Below, piece by piece: positions 53,995 to 62,774 of a stretch of DNA of 64,000 bases. Position numbers and translations under genes: made by a program. This DNA comes from Legionella sp. PC997 (lineage in GTDB: Bacteria; Pseudomonadota; Gammaproteobacteria; Legionellales; Legionellaceae), in assembly GCF_014109825.1 (NCBI RefSeq), contig NZ_CP059576.1:3269501-3333500 (forward strand), given 5' to 3'. The notes below the pieces were generated by a model that saw only the letters and a list, made by a program, of their open reading frames with translations, ran no database searches and had not been told where the DNA came from. Numbering within the stretch: position 1 is the stretch's first letter; each line of letters starts with the position of its first letter.

Positions 53995-55650
53995 ATGATC
54001 AAAGGTTCCGAGCTCTTAGTTGCAGCCCTTGAGAATGAGGGCGTCCAACACATTTTTGGTATTCCTGGCGAAGAAAATCTCGATGTTGTCGAGGCCCTTC
54101 GCAACTCATCAATCGAACTGGTGCTTACTCGACACGAACAAGCAGCCGCATTTATGGCAGCGACCTATGGGCGACTAACCGGAAAGCCCGGCGTATGTAT
54201 GACCACTCTTGGCCCTGGAGCACTAAATCTCACTACTGGAGCTGCCTATGCGCTTTTGGGTGAGATGCCTATGATCATGATAACGGGACAAAAGGGAATA
54301 TTATCCTCCCATCAGGCGCGATTTCAAATGGTGAATACCGTAGCTACCATGCAACCTTTAACAAAGATGTCGCGCCAAATTATATCACCGTCGATGATCC
54401 CCACTATTGTGCGCGAAGCGTTTCATCTTGCTCAAGCAGAAACACCAGGACCTGTGCATTTAGAACTTCCTGAAGACATTGCCGCAGAACGAATCAAAAA
54501 CGTTCCTCTCATTCCACCACACACTATTGAATATCCTGTAGCAAGTGAAGCGGCTATAAAACGCGCTGCAGAAATGATGATACAAGCCAAGCGACCTCTG
54601 GTGATGCTCGGTGCAGCAGCATCTCGTCCCCGAGCGACTAACGCGCTTGCCCAATTTATTTTGCGAACAAAAATTCCTTATTTCACCACCCAGATGGGCA
54701 AAGGGACTGTTTCGGGAGCAACCGAGCTTTATATGGGAACCGCAGCCCTTTCAGAACGGGACTACGTACATGAAGCGATAGAACAAGCGGATCTAATTAT
54801 AACCATTGGTCATAGTACTGTAGAAAAACCCCCCTTTATCATGGGCAGTCATCTTAAGGTCATTCATGTTGGGTATCAATCTGCTACAGTGGAACAAATT
54901 TATTTTCCACAAGCCGAAGTTATAGGTGATATGGGGCCTTCATTAAATTTGCTTGCGGACAAACTCGAAGGCAAGCTTCCCCATGCAAACGCACTGTTAC
55001 ATTTACGCGAAGATATTTTGAACAAAATCGCTGCGCGAGCAACTGAAGATCGCTTTACCCCGCAACGCATGGTCTATGACGTACGGCAAGTCATGCCACA
55101 TGATGGAATTCTCGCATTGGATAATGGGATGTATAAAATCTGGTTTGCCCGCAATTATCGGACGCAAATGGCAAACACCCTCCTTCTTGACAATGCTCTG
55201 GCAACAATGGGAGCTGGCCTTCCATCAGCAATCATGGCCTCACTTTTATATCCTAATCGCCGGGTAATGGCGGTATGTGGCGATGGAGGGTTTATGATGA
55301 ACAGCCAAGAGTTAGAAACCGCGGTTCGGCTGAAATTAAACCTGGTAGTCCTAGTGATTGAAGATCATGCATTTGGAATGATTCGCTGGAAGCAGGCGGT
55401 GGATCATTTCCCTGATTTCGGCATGACATTTACAAATCCTGATTTAATAAAATATGCTGAGGCATATGGAGCACATGGAACCCGAGTGGAAAAAATAGAG
55501 GATTTTCGATCCATTCTGGAGAACGCATTTACTGCTGGGGGGGTTCAGCTTGTTATTTTCCCAATTGATTATTCAGAAAATAAACGTGTTCTGGTCGATG
55601 AGTTACAAAAACGTCTACCCCCAGCATCAGTGAAAAAGGGAACTTCATGA
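53995..55650 (+). CDS. acetolactate synthase-like TPP-dependent enzyme
   Basis: A 551-residue thiamine-diphosphate enzyme. The Pyr domain has the catalytic glutamate E48 in TRHEQAAAFMA; the PP domain has the metal/TPP motif GDGGFMMNSQELETA (from residue 429). The overall length and the absence of an adjacent regulatory subunit recall single-subunit catabolic acetolactate synthases, but related enzymes (oxalyl-CoA decarboxylase, glyoxylate carboligase and others) share this layout, so the substrate is not settled. The stop overlaps the start of the aldehyde dehydrogenase gene by four bases (ATGA), so the two enzymes probably act in one pathway. GAGGGA precedes the ATG. Confidence 0.85.
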   Translation: MIKGSELLVAALENEGVQHIFGIPGEENLDVVEALRNSSIELVLTRHEQAAAFMAATYGRLTGKPGVCMTTLGPGALNLTTGAAYALLGEMPMIMITGQKGILSSHQARFQMVNTVATMQPLTKMSRQIISPSMIPTIVREAFHLAQAETPGPVHLELPEDIAAERIKNVPLIPPHTIEYPVASEAAIKRAAEMMIQAKRPLVMLGAAASRPRATNALAQFILRTKIPYFTTQMGKGTVSGATELYMGTAALSERDYVHEAIEQADLIITIGHSTVEKPPFIMGSHLKVIHVGYQSATVEQIYFPQAEVIGDMGPSLNLLADKLEGKLPHANALLHLREDILNKIAARATEDRFTPQRMVYDVRQVMPHDGILALDNGMYKIWFARNYRTQMANTLLLDNALATMGAGLPSAIMASLLYPNRRVMAVCGDGGFMMNSQELETAVRLKLNLVVLVIEDHAFGMIRWKQAVDHFPDFGMTFTNPDLIKYAEAYGAHGTRVEKIEDFRSILENAFTAGGVQLVIFPIDYSENKRVLVDELQKRLPPASVKKGTS

Positions 55651-57035
55651 AAAAAACACTGCAAGTGGTTCAAGCATTTGATCGGATCTTAATTAAAGAA
55701 ATTCCTGTCGATGATGAACACGCGCTTAAATTAAAGCTGGATACCGCTGCATCAACACTAAAAAATCGCAAAAATTGGCTCAAGCCCTATGAGCGCATGG
55801 ACATTTTAAAACGCGCAGCCCAATTATTAACCTCTAAGCAGGATCATTTTGCCAAACTCATTGCGCAAGAAGGTGGAAAACCATTAACTGACGCAGCAAT
55901 TGAAGTAACACGGGCCATAGATGGCTTAAACGATGCCGCAGAAGAATTGCGACATTTCGCGGGCCAAGAAATTCCTATGGGGCTTACTCCTGCAAGCGAG
56001 CATCGCTGGGCGTTTACAATTAAAGAACCTATTGGCGTAGTAGCAGCTATTTCTGCATTTAACCATCCTTTAAATCTCATTGTACATCAAGTTGCTCCAG
56101 CAATCGCAGTGGGATGCCCGGTCATCATTAAGCCTGCTTCCACCACTCCTTTATGTTGCATTGAACTCATCAACTTAGTCCGCGATGCCGGACTTCCCGA
56201 AGGATGGTGTCAAACCTTGATTACGGAAGATAATACCCTGGCGGAACAACTTGCAACCGATGAACGAATAGCTTTCTTAAGCTTTATTGGCTCTGCTAAA
56301 GTGGGATGGAGTTTACGAAGCAAGCTGTCACCTGGCACCCGTTGTGCCTTAGAGCATGGTGGTGCAGCACCCGTAATTGTAGATCGCAGCGCGAACATTC
56401 AGAAAACCACGCAATCGCTTGTCAAAGGTGGGTATTACCATGCCGGCCAAGTGTGTGTTTCCGTACAGCGTATTTTTGTGCATAAAGATATTATCACCCC
56501 TTTTATGGATGAATTCGTGAAACGAGTCACATCATTAAAGGTCGGGGATCCACTCTTCAAAGAAACCGAAGTAGGTCCATTGATTCTCCCACGTGAAACA
56601 GAACGTGTCATCTCTTGGATTGATGAAGCAGTTGCCAAAGGCGCAAAATTATTTGGTGGAGGCCGTCTTTCTGAGACAACCTTGCTTCCAGCCGTATTAC
56701 TCAATCCACCTGCTGATGCTAAAGTGTCTCAATTGGAAATTTTTGGTCCTGTAACCTGTGTTTATGAATATGAACAACTCGATGAGGCAATTCATATTGC
56801 GAACTCCCTACCGGTTGCTTTTCAATCCAGCGTATTTTCTGAGGATATAGAACCTGCACTAAAAGCAGCAGAATACCTAGAGGCTTCTACCGTACTGATT
56901 AATGATCATACTGCCTTTCGTGCGGATTGGATGCCCTTTGCAGGATTAAAACAATCAGGTTACGGCATCGGAGGGATCCCATGGACAATGCACGATATGT
57001 CCAAGGAAAAAATGATTGTTTTGAAAAAGAATTAA
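55647..57035 (+). CDS. aldehyde dehydrogenase family protein
   Basis: A 462-residue NAD(P)-dependent aldehyde dehydrogenase. Key residues: N139 in the FNHPLN oxyanion segment, K162 in KPAS, the coenzyme loop FIGSAKVG (213-220), general base E236 in LEHGGAAP and the nucleophile C270 in GQVCVSVQR. The LEHGG variant and short length fit the group close to succinate-semialdehyde/lactaldehyde-type enzymes. It is translationally coupled to the acetolactate-synthase-like gene and may oxidise an aldehyde that the first enzyme makes or that enters the same pathway. Confidence 0.92.
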   Translation: MKKTLQVVQAFDRILIKEIPVDDEHALKLKLDTAASTLKNRKNWLKPYERMDILKRAAQLLTSKQDHFAKLIAQEGGKPLTDAAIEVTRAIDGLNDAAEELRHFAGQEIPMGLTPASEHRWAFTIKEPIGVVAAISAFNHPLNLIVHQVAPAIAVGCPVIIKPASTTPLCCIELINLVRDAGLPEGWCQTLITEDNTLAEQLATDERIAFLSFIGSAKVGWSLRSKLSPGTRCALEHGGAAPVIVDRSANIQKTTQSLVKGGYYHAGQVCVSVQRIFVHKDIITPFMDEFVKRVTSLKVGDPLFKETEVGPLILPRETERVISWIDEAVAKGAKLFGGGRLSETTLLPAVLLNPPADAKVSQLEIFGPVTCVYEYEQLDEAIHIANSLPVAFQSSVFSEDIEPALKAAEYLEASTVLINDHTAFRADWMPFAGLKQSGYGIGGIPWTMHDMSKEKMIVLKKN

Positions 57036-57162
57036 ATAGTGTGCATCAAGGCTATTTGGGAACTTAACCAGGAATTTGTCATACAACTCGATTCTTTTGG
57101 GTAAGATTTAAATTATCGTTATCAGCCGACTATACTTAACATAACGTGTTGAAAAAATTTTG

Positions 57163-57909
57163 ATGATGGCACCCATTCTAGTTTTACAACATTCTCCTTA
57201 TGAACCCTTAGGTATAATTATTAATACCTTAAAGAGTACGAATTTGCGTATTCGCTATGTCAATTTTGCTAAAGAACCCCATCGACGATTAGATATGAAT
57301 TGTTATCATGGTATTGTTGTACTGGGAGGAATGATGCATCCTAGTGAGATTGATCTATACCCGCACTTAACTCATGAAATAGAATTATTGCAAGTAGCAA
57401 TTGCTAAGGAAATACCCATATTGGGGATTTGTTTAGGCTCCCAACTATTGAATCTAGCTCTGGGCGGGAACTGTTATGCCTTAGAGAAACCTGAATTTGG
57501 ATGGGTAAGTGTCAACAGACGTGGGGAACATGATCTATTTGGAGCTTTTTCACAGCCAATACATGTTTTTCAATGGCATCAATTTGCAAGTGAGACGGGT
57601 CCAGGTGTGGAAGTTCTTTTAGAAAACTCTCAATGTGTGCAAGCCTTTTGTTATCATCAAAATAGTATAGGGATACAATTTCATTTGGAAGTCGATCCCC
57701 ATCTGATTCAACGCTGGCTAGAGCATCCCGACTATTTAGAACATTTGCTTCGTCATCTACAGCCAGAAGATATTAGTGCAATTCGCGCTGAGACCCAACT
57801 GCATTTACCTCAATCAATGACTATAGCACAACATTTTTTTACTAACTTTTGCAATTTATTTCACAGGGAAACCTCATTGCCACAAAGAGCTCGGAGAGAG
57901 CTATTTTAA
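57163..57909 (+). CDS. class I glutamine amidotransferase
   Basis: A 248-residue cytoplasmic protein with the triad of class I glutamine amidotransferases: the nucleophile Cys in GICLGSQLL (about residue 96), and the His/Glu pair in FHLEVD (about 173-175). VVLGGMMHP precedes as the oxyanion strand. It is related to stand-alone GMP-synthase-like amidotransferases, often acting on gamma-glutamyl compounds or peptides. The C-terminal 60 residues are helical. Two adjacent ATGs (57163 and 57166) are equally good; no strong ribosome site is visible. Confidence 0.88.
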   Translation: MMAPILVLQHSPYEPLGIIINTLKSTNLRIRYVNFAKEPHRRLDMNCYHGIVVLGGMMHPSEIDLYPHLTHEIELLQVAIAKEIPILGICLGSQLLNLALGGNCYALEKPEFGWVSVNRRGEHDLFGAFSQPIHVFQWHQFASETGPGVEVLLENSQCVQAFCYHQNSIGIQFHLEVDPHLIQRWLEHPDYLEHLLRHLQPEDISAIRAETQLHLPQSMTIAQHFFTNFCNLFHRETSLPQRARRELF

Positions 57910-57954
57910 TTGTCAAATCACAAATAAGCGAATTTAAAAGGATGCAGCGTTAGT

Positions 57955-58380
57955 TTATGCAAAACCTATCACCAAGACCCCGATAAAAATTAAAAAACCA
58001 CCAAGAATGACGGAAAAATTCACATGAACTTGATTAAATAGAAACCAAGTAAAAATAATGGTAAATATAGGGTAGGTTAATTCAACGATTCCCGCAATTG
58101 TAGCGTTTTTAAGTGTAATGGAGGTCGCAATAAAATAACTGGCGATGAGAACGATTGCAATCTCAGCTCCAGTTAATAAAAGAAGACCTGAGTCTGTTGT
58201 TAGTATTTGAATGTCTCTTTTCATCGTTGTAAAAAAAGAAATTACTGTAAACAATATCGCTCCAATGGTCATTTCCAATGCCAATAAGGTGATCGGTGAA
58301 ATGCTATTTAATATTTTTTCCGCTAATGCGTAATTAAATCCCCATAAGATAGAGGCAAAGAGAGCGAAAGTGAACCACAT
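57955..58380 (-). CDS. EamA/DMT-family small membrane protein
   Basis: A 141-residue protein with about five hydrophobic helices, one EamA unit (FASILWGFNYALAEK near the start; AGIVELTYPIFTIIFTWFLF near the end). Single-unit members work as dimers, unlike the ten-helix DMT transporters. The ATG at 58380 has GGAG six bases upstream and is preferred over upstream starts. The substrate is unknown. It converges on the amidotransferase gene. Confidence 0.8.
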   Translation of the reverse strand: MWFTFALFASILWGFNYALAEKILNSISPITLLALEMTIGAILFTVISFFTTMKRDIQILTTDSGLLLLTGAEIAIVLIASYFIATSITLKNATIAGIVELTYPIFTIIFTWFLFNQVHVNFSVILGGFLIFIGVLVIGFA

Positions 58381-58711
58381 GATGTACTCCATGGACAAAC
58401 GAATTTCTTTTTGATTTATTCTTATTTGTAATACGAGATCGAGTCTAAAGCTGATCTGGACTCAACAACGAATGCCTATTATAACAACAAATAGATAAAA
58501 AATCAATCACCTGTTGCGTAAGCAAATACCCCAACCGGTGTTAGACCTCAAATAGTTCGCCGGATTTATGGATGATATTTTCTTGTTGGCCTATTTTTGA
58601 ATAAACAAAAACGATTTGTTTAAACCTACTCGTACATTTCAAAAAGTTCGAGCATACTCTATATTAAGTGCTGTATTTATTACTCAAGTGCGTTATCGCA
58701 AAAGAGAGAAA
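58381..58711. other. 331-bp divergent intergenic region
   Basis: It separates the EamA gene and the HAD gene. A small inverted repeat GAGTC ... GACTC lies near 58440-58465. The HAD-gene frame is open back to 58616, but without a ribosome site. No other feature was recognised. Confidence 0.35.
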
Positions 58712-59356
58712 ATGGACAATCGGAAATTTAATTTAATCTTTGATTTTGATGGAACATTAGCGGATAGTTTTCCCGTTGCTATTGAAAAATTAACGCTCTT
58801 GGCTGATGAGCTTAATCTACGCAAAATCGATCCCTCAGAATTTGAAACATTAAGGAATCTGACCTCCAAAGAACTCATCCATTATCTAAAAATTCCATTT
58901 TATAAACTACCTCATATAATGCATCGAGCTAGAGAGCATATGAAAAAGGAAATTCCTATCTTGTCTACGTTTATCGATCTGCCTGAAGTACTTACTGAAT
59001 TAAAAAATTTAGATTGTATCTTAGGGATTGTAACCTCAAATTCATTAGCAAATGTCTCAACCTGGCTTGAACAACATCAAATGCAGAATATATTTAATTT
59101 TATTCACGCAGAATCAAGTTATTTTGGTAAACGATATTTATTAAAAAAAGCAATTAAATCGTACACCATGAACTTACAGCATACTTTTTATATAGGAGAT
59201 GAAACACGAGACATTGAAGCGGCTAAAAAATGTAATATTCTATCTATAGCGGTCACCTGGGGATTTAATTCAGAATCATTGCTAACCCGTTATAATCCAA
59301 CCCATATTGCAAGAAGCCCCCAAAGCATACTAACTATAGTGAAGGATCTACTTTAA
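58712..59356 (+). CDS. HAD-superfamily phosphatase
   Basis: A 214-residue HAD hydrolase of the phosphoglycolate-phosphatase-like group. Motif I is FDFDGTLAD (nucleophile and acid aspartates), motif II is IVTSNS, motif III lysine is near FGKRYLLKKA, and motif IV is YIGDETRDIEAAK. A helical cap (about 15-85) lies after motif I. It should remove phosphate from a small metabolite. The ATG at 58712 follows AGAGAG and fits the family N-terminus; the longer open frame upstream adds an unrelated basic segment. Confidence 0.9.
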   Translation: MDNRKFNLIFDFDGTLADSFPVAIEKLTLLADELNLRKIDPSEFETLRNLTSKELIHYLKIPFYKLPHIMHRAREHMKKEIPILSTFIDLPEVLTELKNLDCILGIVTSNSLANVSTWLEQHQMQNIFNFIHAESSYFGKRYLLKKAIKSYTMNLQHTFYIGDETRDIEAAKKCNILSIAVTWGFNSESLLTRYNPTHIARSPQSILTIVKDLL

Positions 59357-59386
59357 TTTTATGGCAACCCAAAGGCACACCCATAC

Positions 59387-60244
59387 TCATGAATTCCTAA
59401 TTACAGCGGAAAGTAACGGTACTTTAAAATCATTTTGCAAGTTATTTATCTCTAAAAAAGCATCAGAGAATTGATGAGCAATCACATGATTAGGACACAG
59501 GTTCACACAAAACTGGACTTTTTTAAACCAGGATGATTGGATAAATTTTTGGATTTCCCTGCGAGTTGCTTCAAGAATTTGATGCAATTGGCTGTTTTGT
59601 GGACCCGAAAAAAAAGAAACCATCGTACTGGTTCCATACTCACGCGCTATAGCTCTTTGAACTTCTTCCAACCTTTTTTGGCATCGAAATAATTTTGCAA
59701 GCGGCAATTTCAAGGACCTAACTTCTTTCTTTAAATTCTTGATCTCCTCCACCTGATCTAGGCGCCTTCGAGTTTTTTGGGAGTAACTCTCAACGTTTTT
59801 TATCAAGCTGTTCGATATTGCCTCAAATTTATCAATTGAAATTATCGTGGGTTTGTCACGCGCAACATCATTAAGAAAGAGTTCTGCCGCAGATTCTCCT
59901 AATTTCTGCCACTCTTTGCTTACCTTAAACAATGAAATCCAATCCCGAATAGGGAGAAAAGTAAGAAGCTCGCATTTTACTTCTGCGGGTAGGAGACCGA
60001 TAAAAGGAGTAATGTCTTTCAGCACTTCAGAGATATGAGTATCCGCATAACTTTTATTTCGAATCAACTCAATACTTAAGAACGGATCTTGAGCCACTTG
60101 AGCAAGTATCATATCTTGCAAGCTGTTTGGAGAGTTTGTTATTCCGTCTTCGGATGGCTCTGCTGAGGCATCCATCGCTTCGGACAACTTCTTTTCTTCA
60201 TAGTTCTTATCGTAATTTGTTGAATCCCGAGAATTATCAGGCAT
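59387..60244 (-). CDS. F-box protein, probable effector
   Basis: A 285-residue protein. The ATG at 60244 follows GAGGGA (spacing rather long) and is preferred over the frame start at 60349. An F-box lies at about 84-123 (LLPAEVKCELLTFLPIRDW, then KVSKEWQKL). It is preceded by a charged, disordered N-terminus and followed by a helical/coiled-coil part (about 130-200) and an unrecognised C-terminus. The F-box should bind host SKP1, the rest providing the target site. It diverges from another F-box gene 212 bases away. F-box proteins in bacteria are nearly always injected effectors. Confidence 0.78.
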   Translation of the reverse strand: MPDNSRDSTNYDKNYEEKKLSEAMDASAEPSEDGITNSPNSLQDMILAQVAQDPFLSIELIRNKSYADTHISEVLKDITPFIGLLPAEVKCELLTFLPIRDWISLFKVSKEWQKLGESAAELFLNDVARDKPTIISIDKFEAISNSLIKNVESYSQKTRRRLDQVEEIKNLKKEVRSLKLPLAKLFRCQKRLEEVQRAIAREYGTSTMVSFFSGPQNSQLHQILEATRREIQKFIQSSWFKKVQFCVNLCPNHVIAHQFSDAFLEINNLQNDFKVPLLSAVIRNS

Positions 60245-60301
60245 TTTATTTAACCACTCCCTCAATAAGAAACACAGTGTACAACATTTTATAAAAACAC
60301 A

Positions 60302-60352
60302 AAACTTGGTTGTTTGGGGTGAATTGCTCCTCCCCCTAGCAACCACCAAGTT
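60302..60352. repeat. inverted repeat between divergent F-box genes
   Basis: AACTTGG near 60304 pairs with CCAAGTT near 60346, with inner GGGG/CCCC pairing. It lies between the promoters of the two F-box genes and could be an operator-like or RNA structure for the leftward gene. Confidence 0.35.
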
Positions 60353-60456
60353 AGACCTGCTTACAATACTCGCGTGGATAATTACATATATGACCCTGCC
60401 TCAAAATGTATTATATTTAAGCCAACAATTAATTTATTAAGTATTTAGAAAAAAAT

Positions 60457-61752
60457 ATGAACTCACGCATATCCTACTTTCAAGAACAAATTAATCTTAT
60501 TCAAGCTGTTTATGTGCGATTAGCACAATCGTATGACTATTTAAAACGATTTGACCTACAAGGCATTAATCAGTTTCATGGGGTGAGTCAATTATTCAAA
60601 ATTAAACTGGCTCTGGAGCACTATACAGAACGTGTGAGCAAGGTACAGGAGATGCTCCATGAGCTAAAACAAAAAAAAGACGACAAATCAGCATTTAATT
60701 CTCTGGGCGCTGAGCTAGGGATGCGAGTAGAGCAACTACTCACTGAACTCATTGATCTGAGCAGCCCTTCTTCATCCCAAACAGCTCTCAAAAAACAATA
60801 TAGTATGCTTCTTGCTAAAACCTTTAGCGCACTTCAGTCTCAAGAAAAATCTTTATTAGCTCAATTTACCTCAACTTTTACAGGTTTCCCTGCTATCAAA
60901 CAATTTAAAGATGGATTAAAAAAATATAATGCTGAATTAGCTGTAGCAATGCAACAGCAACAAAAATCCATGGAACGTGAATTACCTCAAGAAATGCAAA
61001 ACGAAATAATTACTATAAGAGCGGGCAGTTTTGCTACATTACCTCGGGAAATATCAGCCTATATGACTTCATTTCTCAACCCACAAGATGTATGCAGACT
61101 TTCAGAAACGGGACAGTTTTTTAGAAAAATGACCGAGATTACCCGAGCAAATTATAAAACCCTTTTTGAAAAAAACGCCCCCAGAATTCTGATTAATTTG
61201 ATTGGCGATACAAGAATTGGTATTAGAAGCCTGATCTGTCAGCTCACCGAAAACGAATTCATTGATTCGAATATTACACAGATTGAGAAAAGTCAAATTC
61301 AGCATCATAAGAAATATGGAACATTGTTGTTGTGTTATGAAAGCCCTTTGGTTCAAGGACGCGATTATCCAATGACACATAATGCAACTGCTTATTATAG
61401 AAGGCAATATTTGGGGGATAAAATTCATCTTCTTTGCTTTGATATAAGTTCTCGCGAGAGTTTTAATAATTTGAAATTCTGGTCTCAGGATGTTTTTCAC
61501 TACAATGAACATAATCCGCATTTCAGATTTTTATTCGTAGGATTAAAAAGCGATACGGCGGAACGTCTGGTAAGTAAACATGAAGCCACCGAATTTGCGA
61601 AAACGTTTCCTACAGTTTATATCGAAACATCTGCGAAAAAAGCGATTGGGCTTGATCAATTAAAATCTCATATTATCGAAACGTACGTGGCAGACCATAA
61701 AGCACTGTTTGGAAAATTAAATGAAGAATCTCATTCTTTTGCAAAGCCTTAA
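60457..61752 (+). CDS. F-box / Rab-like (pseudo-)GTPase fusion protein
   Basis: A 431-residue protein. Residues 1-185 are helical. An F-box lies at about 192-236 (ATLPREISAYMTSFLNPQDVCRL). Residues 245-410 follow the Ras/Rab fold: a P-loop region INLIGDTRIGIRSL, a Rab-like AYYRRQYLGDKIHLLCFDISSRESFNNLKFW, VGLKSD in place of NKxD, and ETSAK (390-394). The P-loop Lys is replaced by Ile, the Asn of NKxD by Leu, and the DTAGQ switch is absent, so GTP binding is doubtful and the domain may be a pseudo-GTPase scaffold. No C-terminal prenylation motif was seen. An effector mimicking a Rab while recruiting SKP1 would be a natural role; this is inference. Confidence 0.85.
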   Translation: MNSRISYFQEQINLIQAVYVRLAQSYDYLKRFDLQGINQFHGVSQLFKIKLALEHYTERVSKVQEMLHELKQKKDDKSAFNSLGAELGMRVEQLLTELIDLSSPSSSQTALKKQYSMLLAKTFSALQSQEKSLLAQFTSTFTGFPAIKQFKDGLKKYNAELAVAMQQQQKSMERELPQEMQNEIITIRAGSFATLPREISAYMTSFLNPQDVCRLSETGQFFRKMTEITRANYKTLFEKNAPRILINLIGDTRIGIRSLICQLTENEFIDSNITQIEKSQIQHHKKYGTLLLCYESPLVQGRDYPMTHNATAYYRRQYLGDKIHLLCFDISSRESFNNLKFWSQDVFHYNEHNPHFRFLFVGLKSDTAERLVSKHEATEFAKTFPTVYIETSAKKAIGLDQLKSHIIETYVADHKALFGKLNEESHSFAKP

Positions 61753-61847
61753 GTAATGATGGGCTCCCTGTGACAGCAAAATGGAGTTGGAATCTTCACA
61801 CGGCAATCTCCTCATCTGGAAGCGGTTATGTTTCACTTTGTACAATT

Positions 61848-61876
61848 TTGAGCAAATAGTATATATATTATATAGT
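61848..61876 (+). promoter_or_regulatory. sigma-70-type promoter of the transglutaminase-like gene
   Basis: TTGAGC at 61848-61853 and TATAGT at 61871-61876 with a 17-base spacer. Transcription should start near 61883, so translation must begin at 61892 or 61904, not at the frame start at 61781. Confidence 0.65.
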
Positions 61877-61891
61877 GTTCTAATTAATGAT

Positions 61892-62695
61892 ATGGCTATT
61901 CCTATGAAAACCTCGGAACTACTGGAAATAGCGAAAGAAGCCTGCGCTTATGCTAGGGAACATATAAAACAAGGAGAGACCACGCCGCGGATTAAGTTTT
62001 ATAAGAAGAGTGCTGCATTATTGGATAACGATTTAACCTCCGTAAGAAAAGAAGAATTAAAAAATAAATATGCAGAGCGTTATAACCAACGTAAAAGCGC
62101 CGGATATTATGAAAGCTCTATTTTCCATAACTTACAGTATTTGGATAGAGTAGCTCTTGCAAATGAAGTAGCTGATATACGGAAACAAGCGGATGAGTTA
62201 TGGATGGCTTTTTGCGCCTTAAAAGGTGTGGAGGAAGACTCTACACGCGGTCAATCAATTAGAAGGCATTGTTTAGAACTTTGTGTTTTAGAGAAAAAAA
62301 TAGGCAATTGCGGGGAGTTTGCCACGTTGGCCTTTCACTATATCCAAAAAATGTACCCTGAACAACTTGAGGAAATGAATCTCACTGTCCTTGGTGTTAA
62401 CATCAATAGACATGTGGTGGTCAGTCTGGGGAAAGATGAAGATCGAGTGATATGTGATCCTACGTTGAATCTTGTTTTTGAATTAAATAAAGAGCCTGAA
62501 AAGTTACATAGCTTTAGTCAATCTCGCGGCAAAAACACTTATTATCCGTACAATCCCGAGTTTGATACGCTTAATCCTTTAGTCAATTATTCCCCAGAAG
62601 GAATGCTTTCTCGGGAAGAGATAGAAGAATTAAACCAATTCAAAATAGAACAAAGTCAAGCTGTAAGTCCATCATCTACTCTAGGAAAAAATTGA
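61892..62695 (+). CDS. transglutaminase-like Cys-His-Asp protein, probable effector
   Basis: A 267-residue protein (numbering from the ATG at 61892; the ATG at 61904 is as likely). Residues C140 in GNCGEFATLAFHY, H174 in NRHVVVSLG and D189 in ICDPTLN follow the Cys, His and Asp order and spacing of transglutaminase-like/papain-type cysteine enzymes. It could act as a protease, deamidase or transglutaminase. No signal peptide was seen. The C-terminal 60 residues contain NTYYPYNPEFD and end in a Ser-rich tail. The setting beside F-box genes suggests an effector, but this is not shown. The promoter just upstream limits the start. Confidence 0.7.
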   Translation: MAIPMKTSELLEIAKEACAYAREHIKQGETTPRIKFYKKSAALLDNDLTSVRKEELKNKYAERYNQRKSAGYYESSIFHNLQYLDRVALANEVADIRKQADELWMAFCALKGVEEDSTRGQSIRRHCLELCVLEKKIGNCGEFATLAFHYIQKMYPEQLEEMNLTVLGVNINRHVVVSLGKDEDRVICDPTLNLVFELNKEPEKLHSFSQSRGKNTYYPYNPEFDTLNPLVNYSPEGMLSREEIEELNQFKIEQSQAVSPSSTLGKN

Positions 62696-62716
62696 ATTTG
62701 CAGCTTAGCAATGTCG

Positions 62717-62736
62717 CCTGGTTGTCTCCAACCAGG
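62717..62736. terminator. strong stem-loop between convergent genes
   Basis: CCTGGTTG (62717-62724) and CAACCAGG (62729-62736) pair perfectly around the TCTC loop. It follows the transglutaminase-like gene by about 20 bases and precedes a convergent gene end. A bidirectional terminator is likely, although the T-run is interrupted. Confidence 0.7.
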
Positions 62737-62774
62737 GCAATTTATCTATCATTAAAAATGAGTAATTTGTGACT

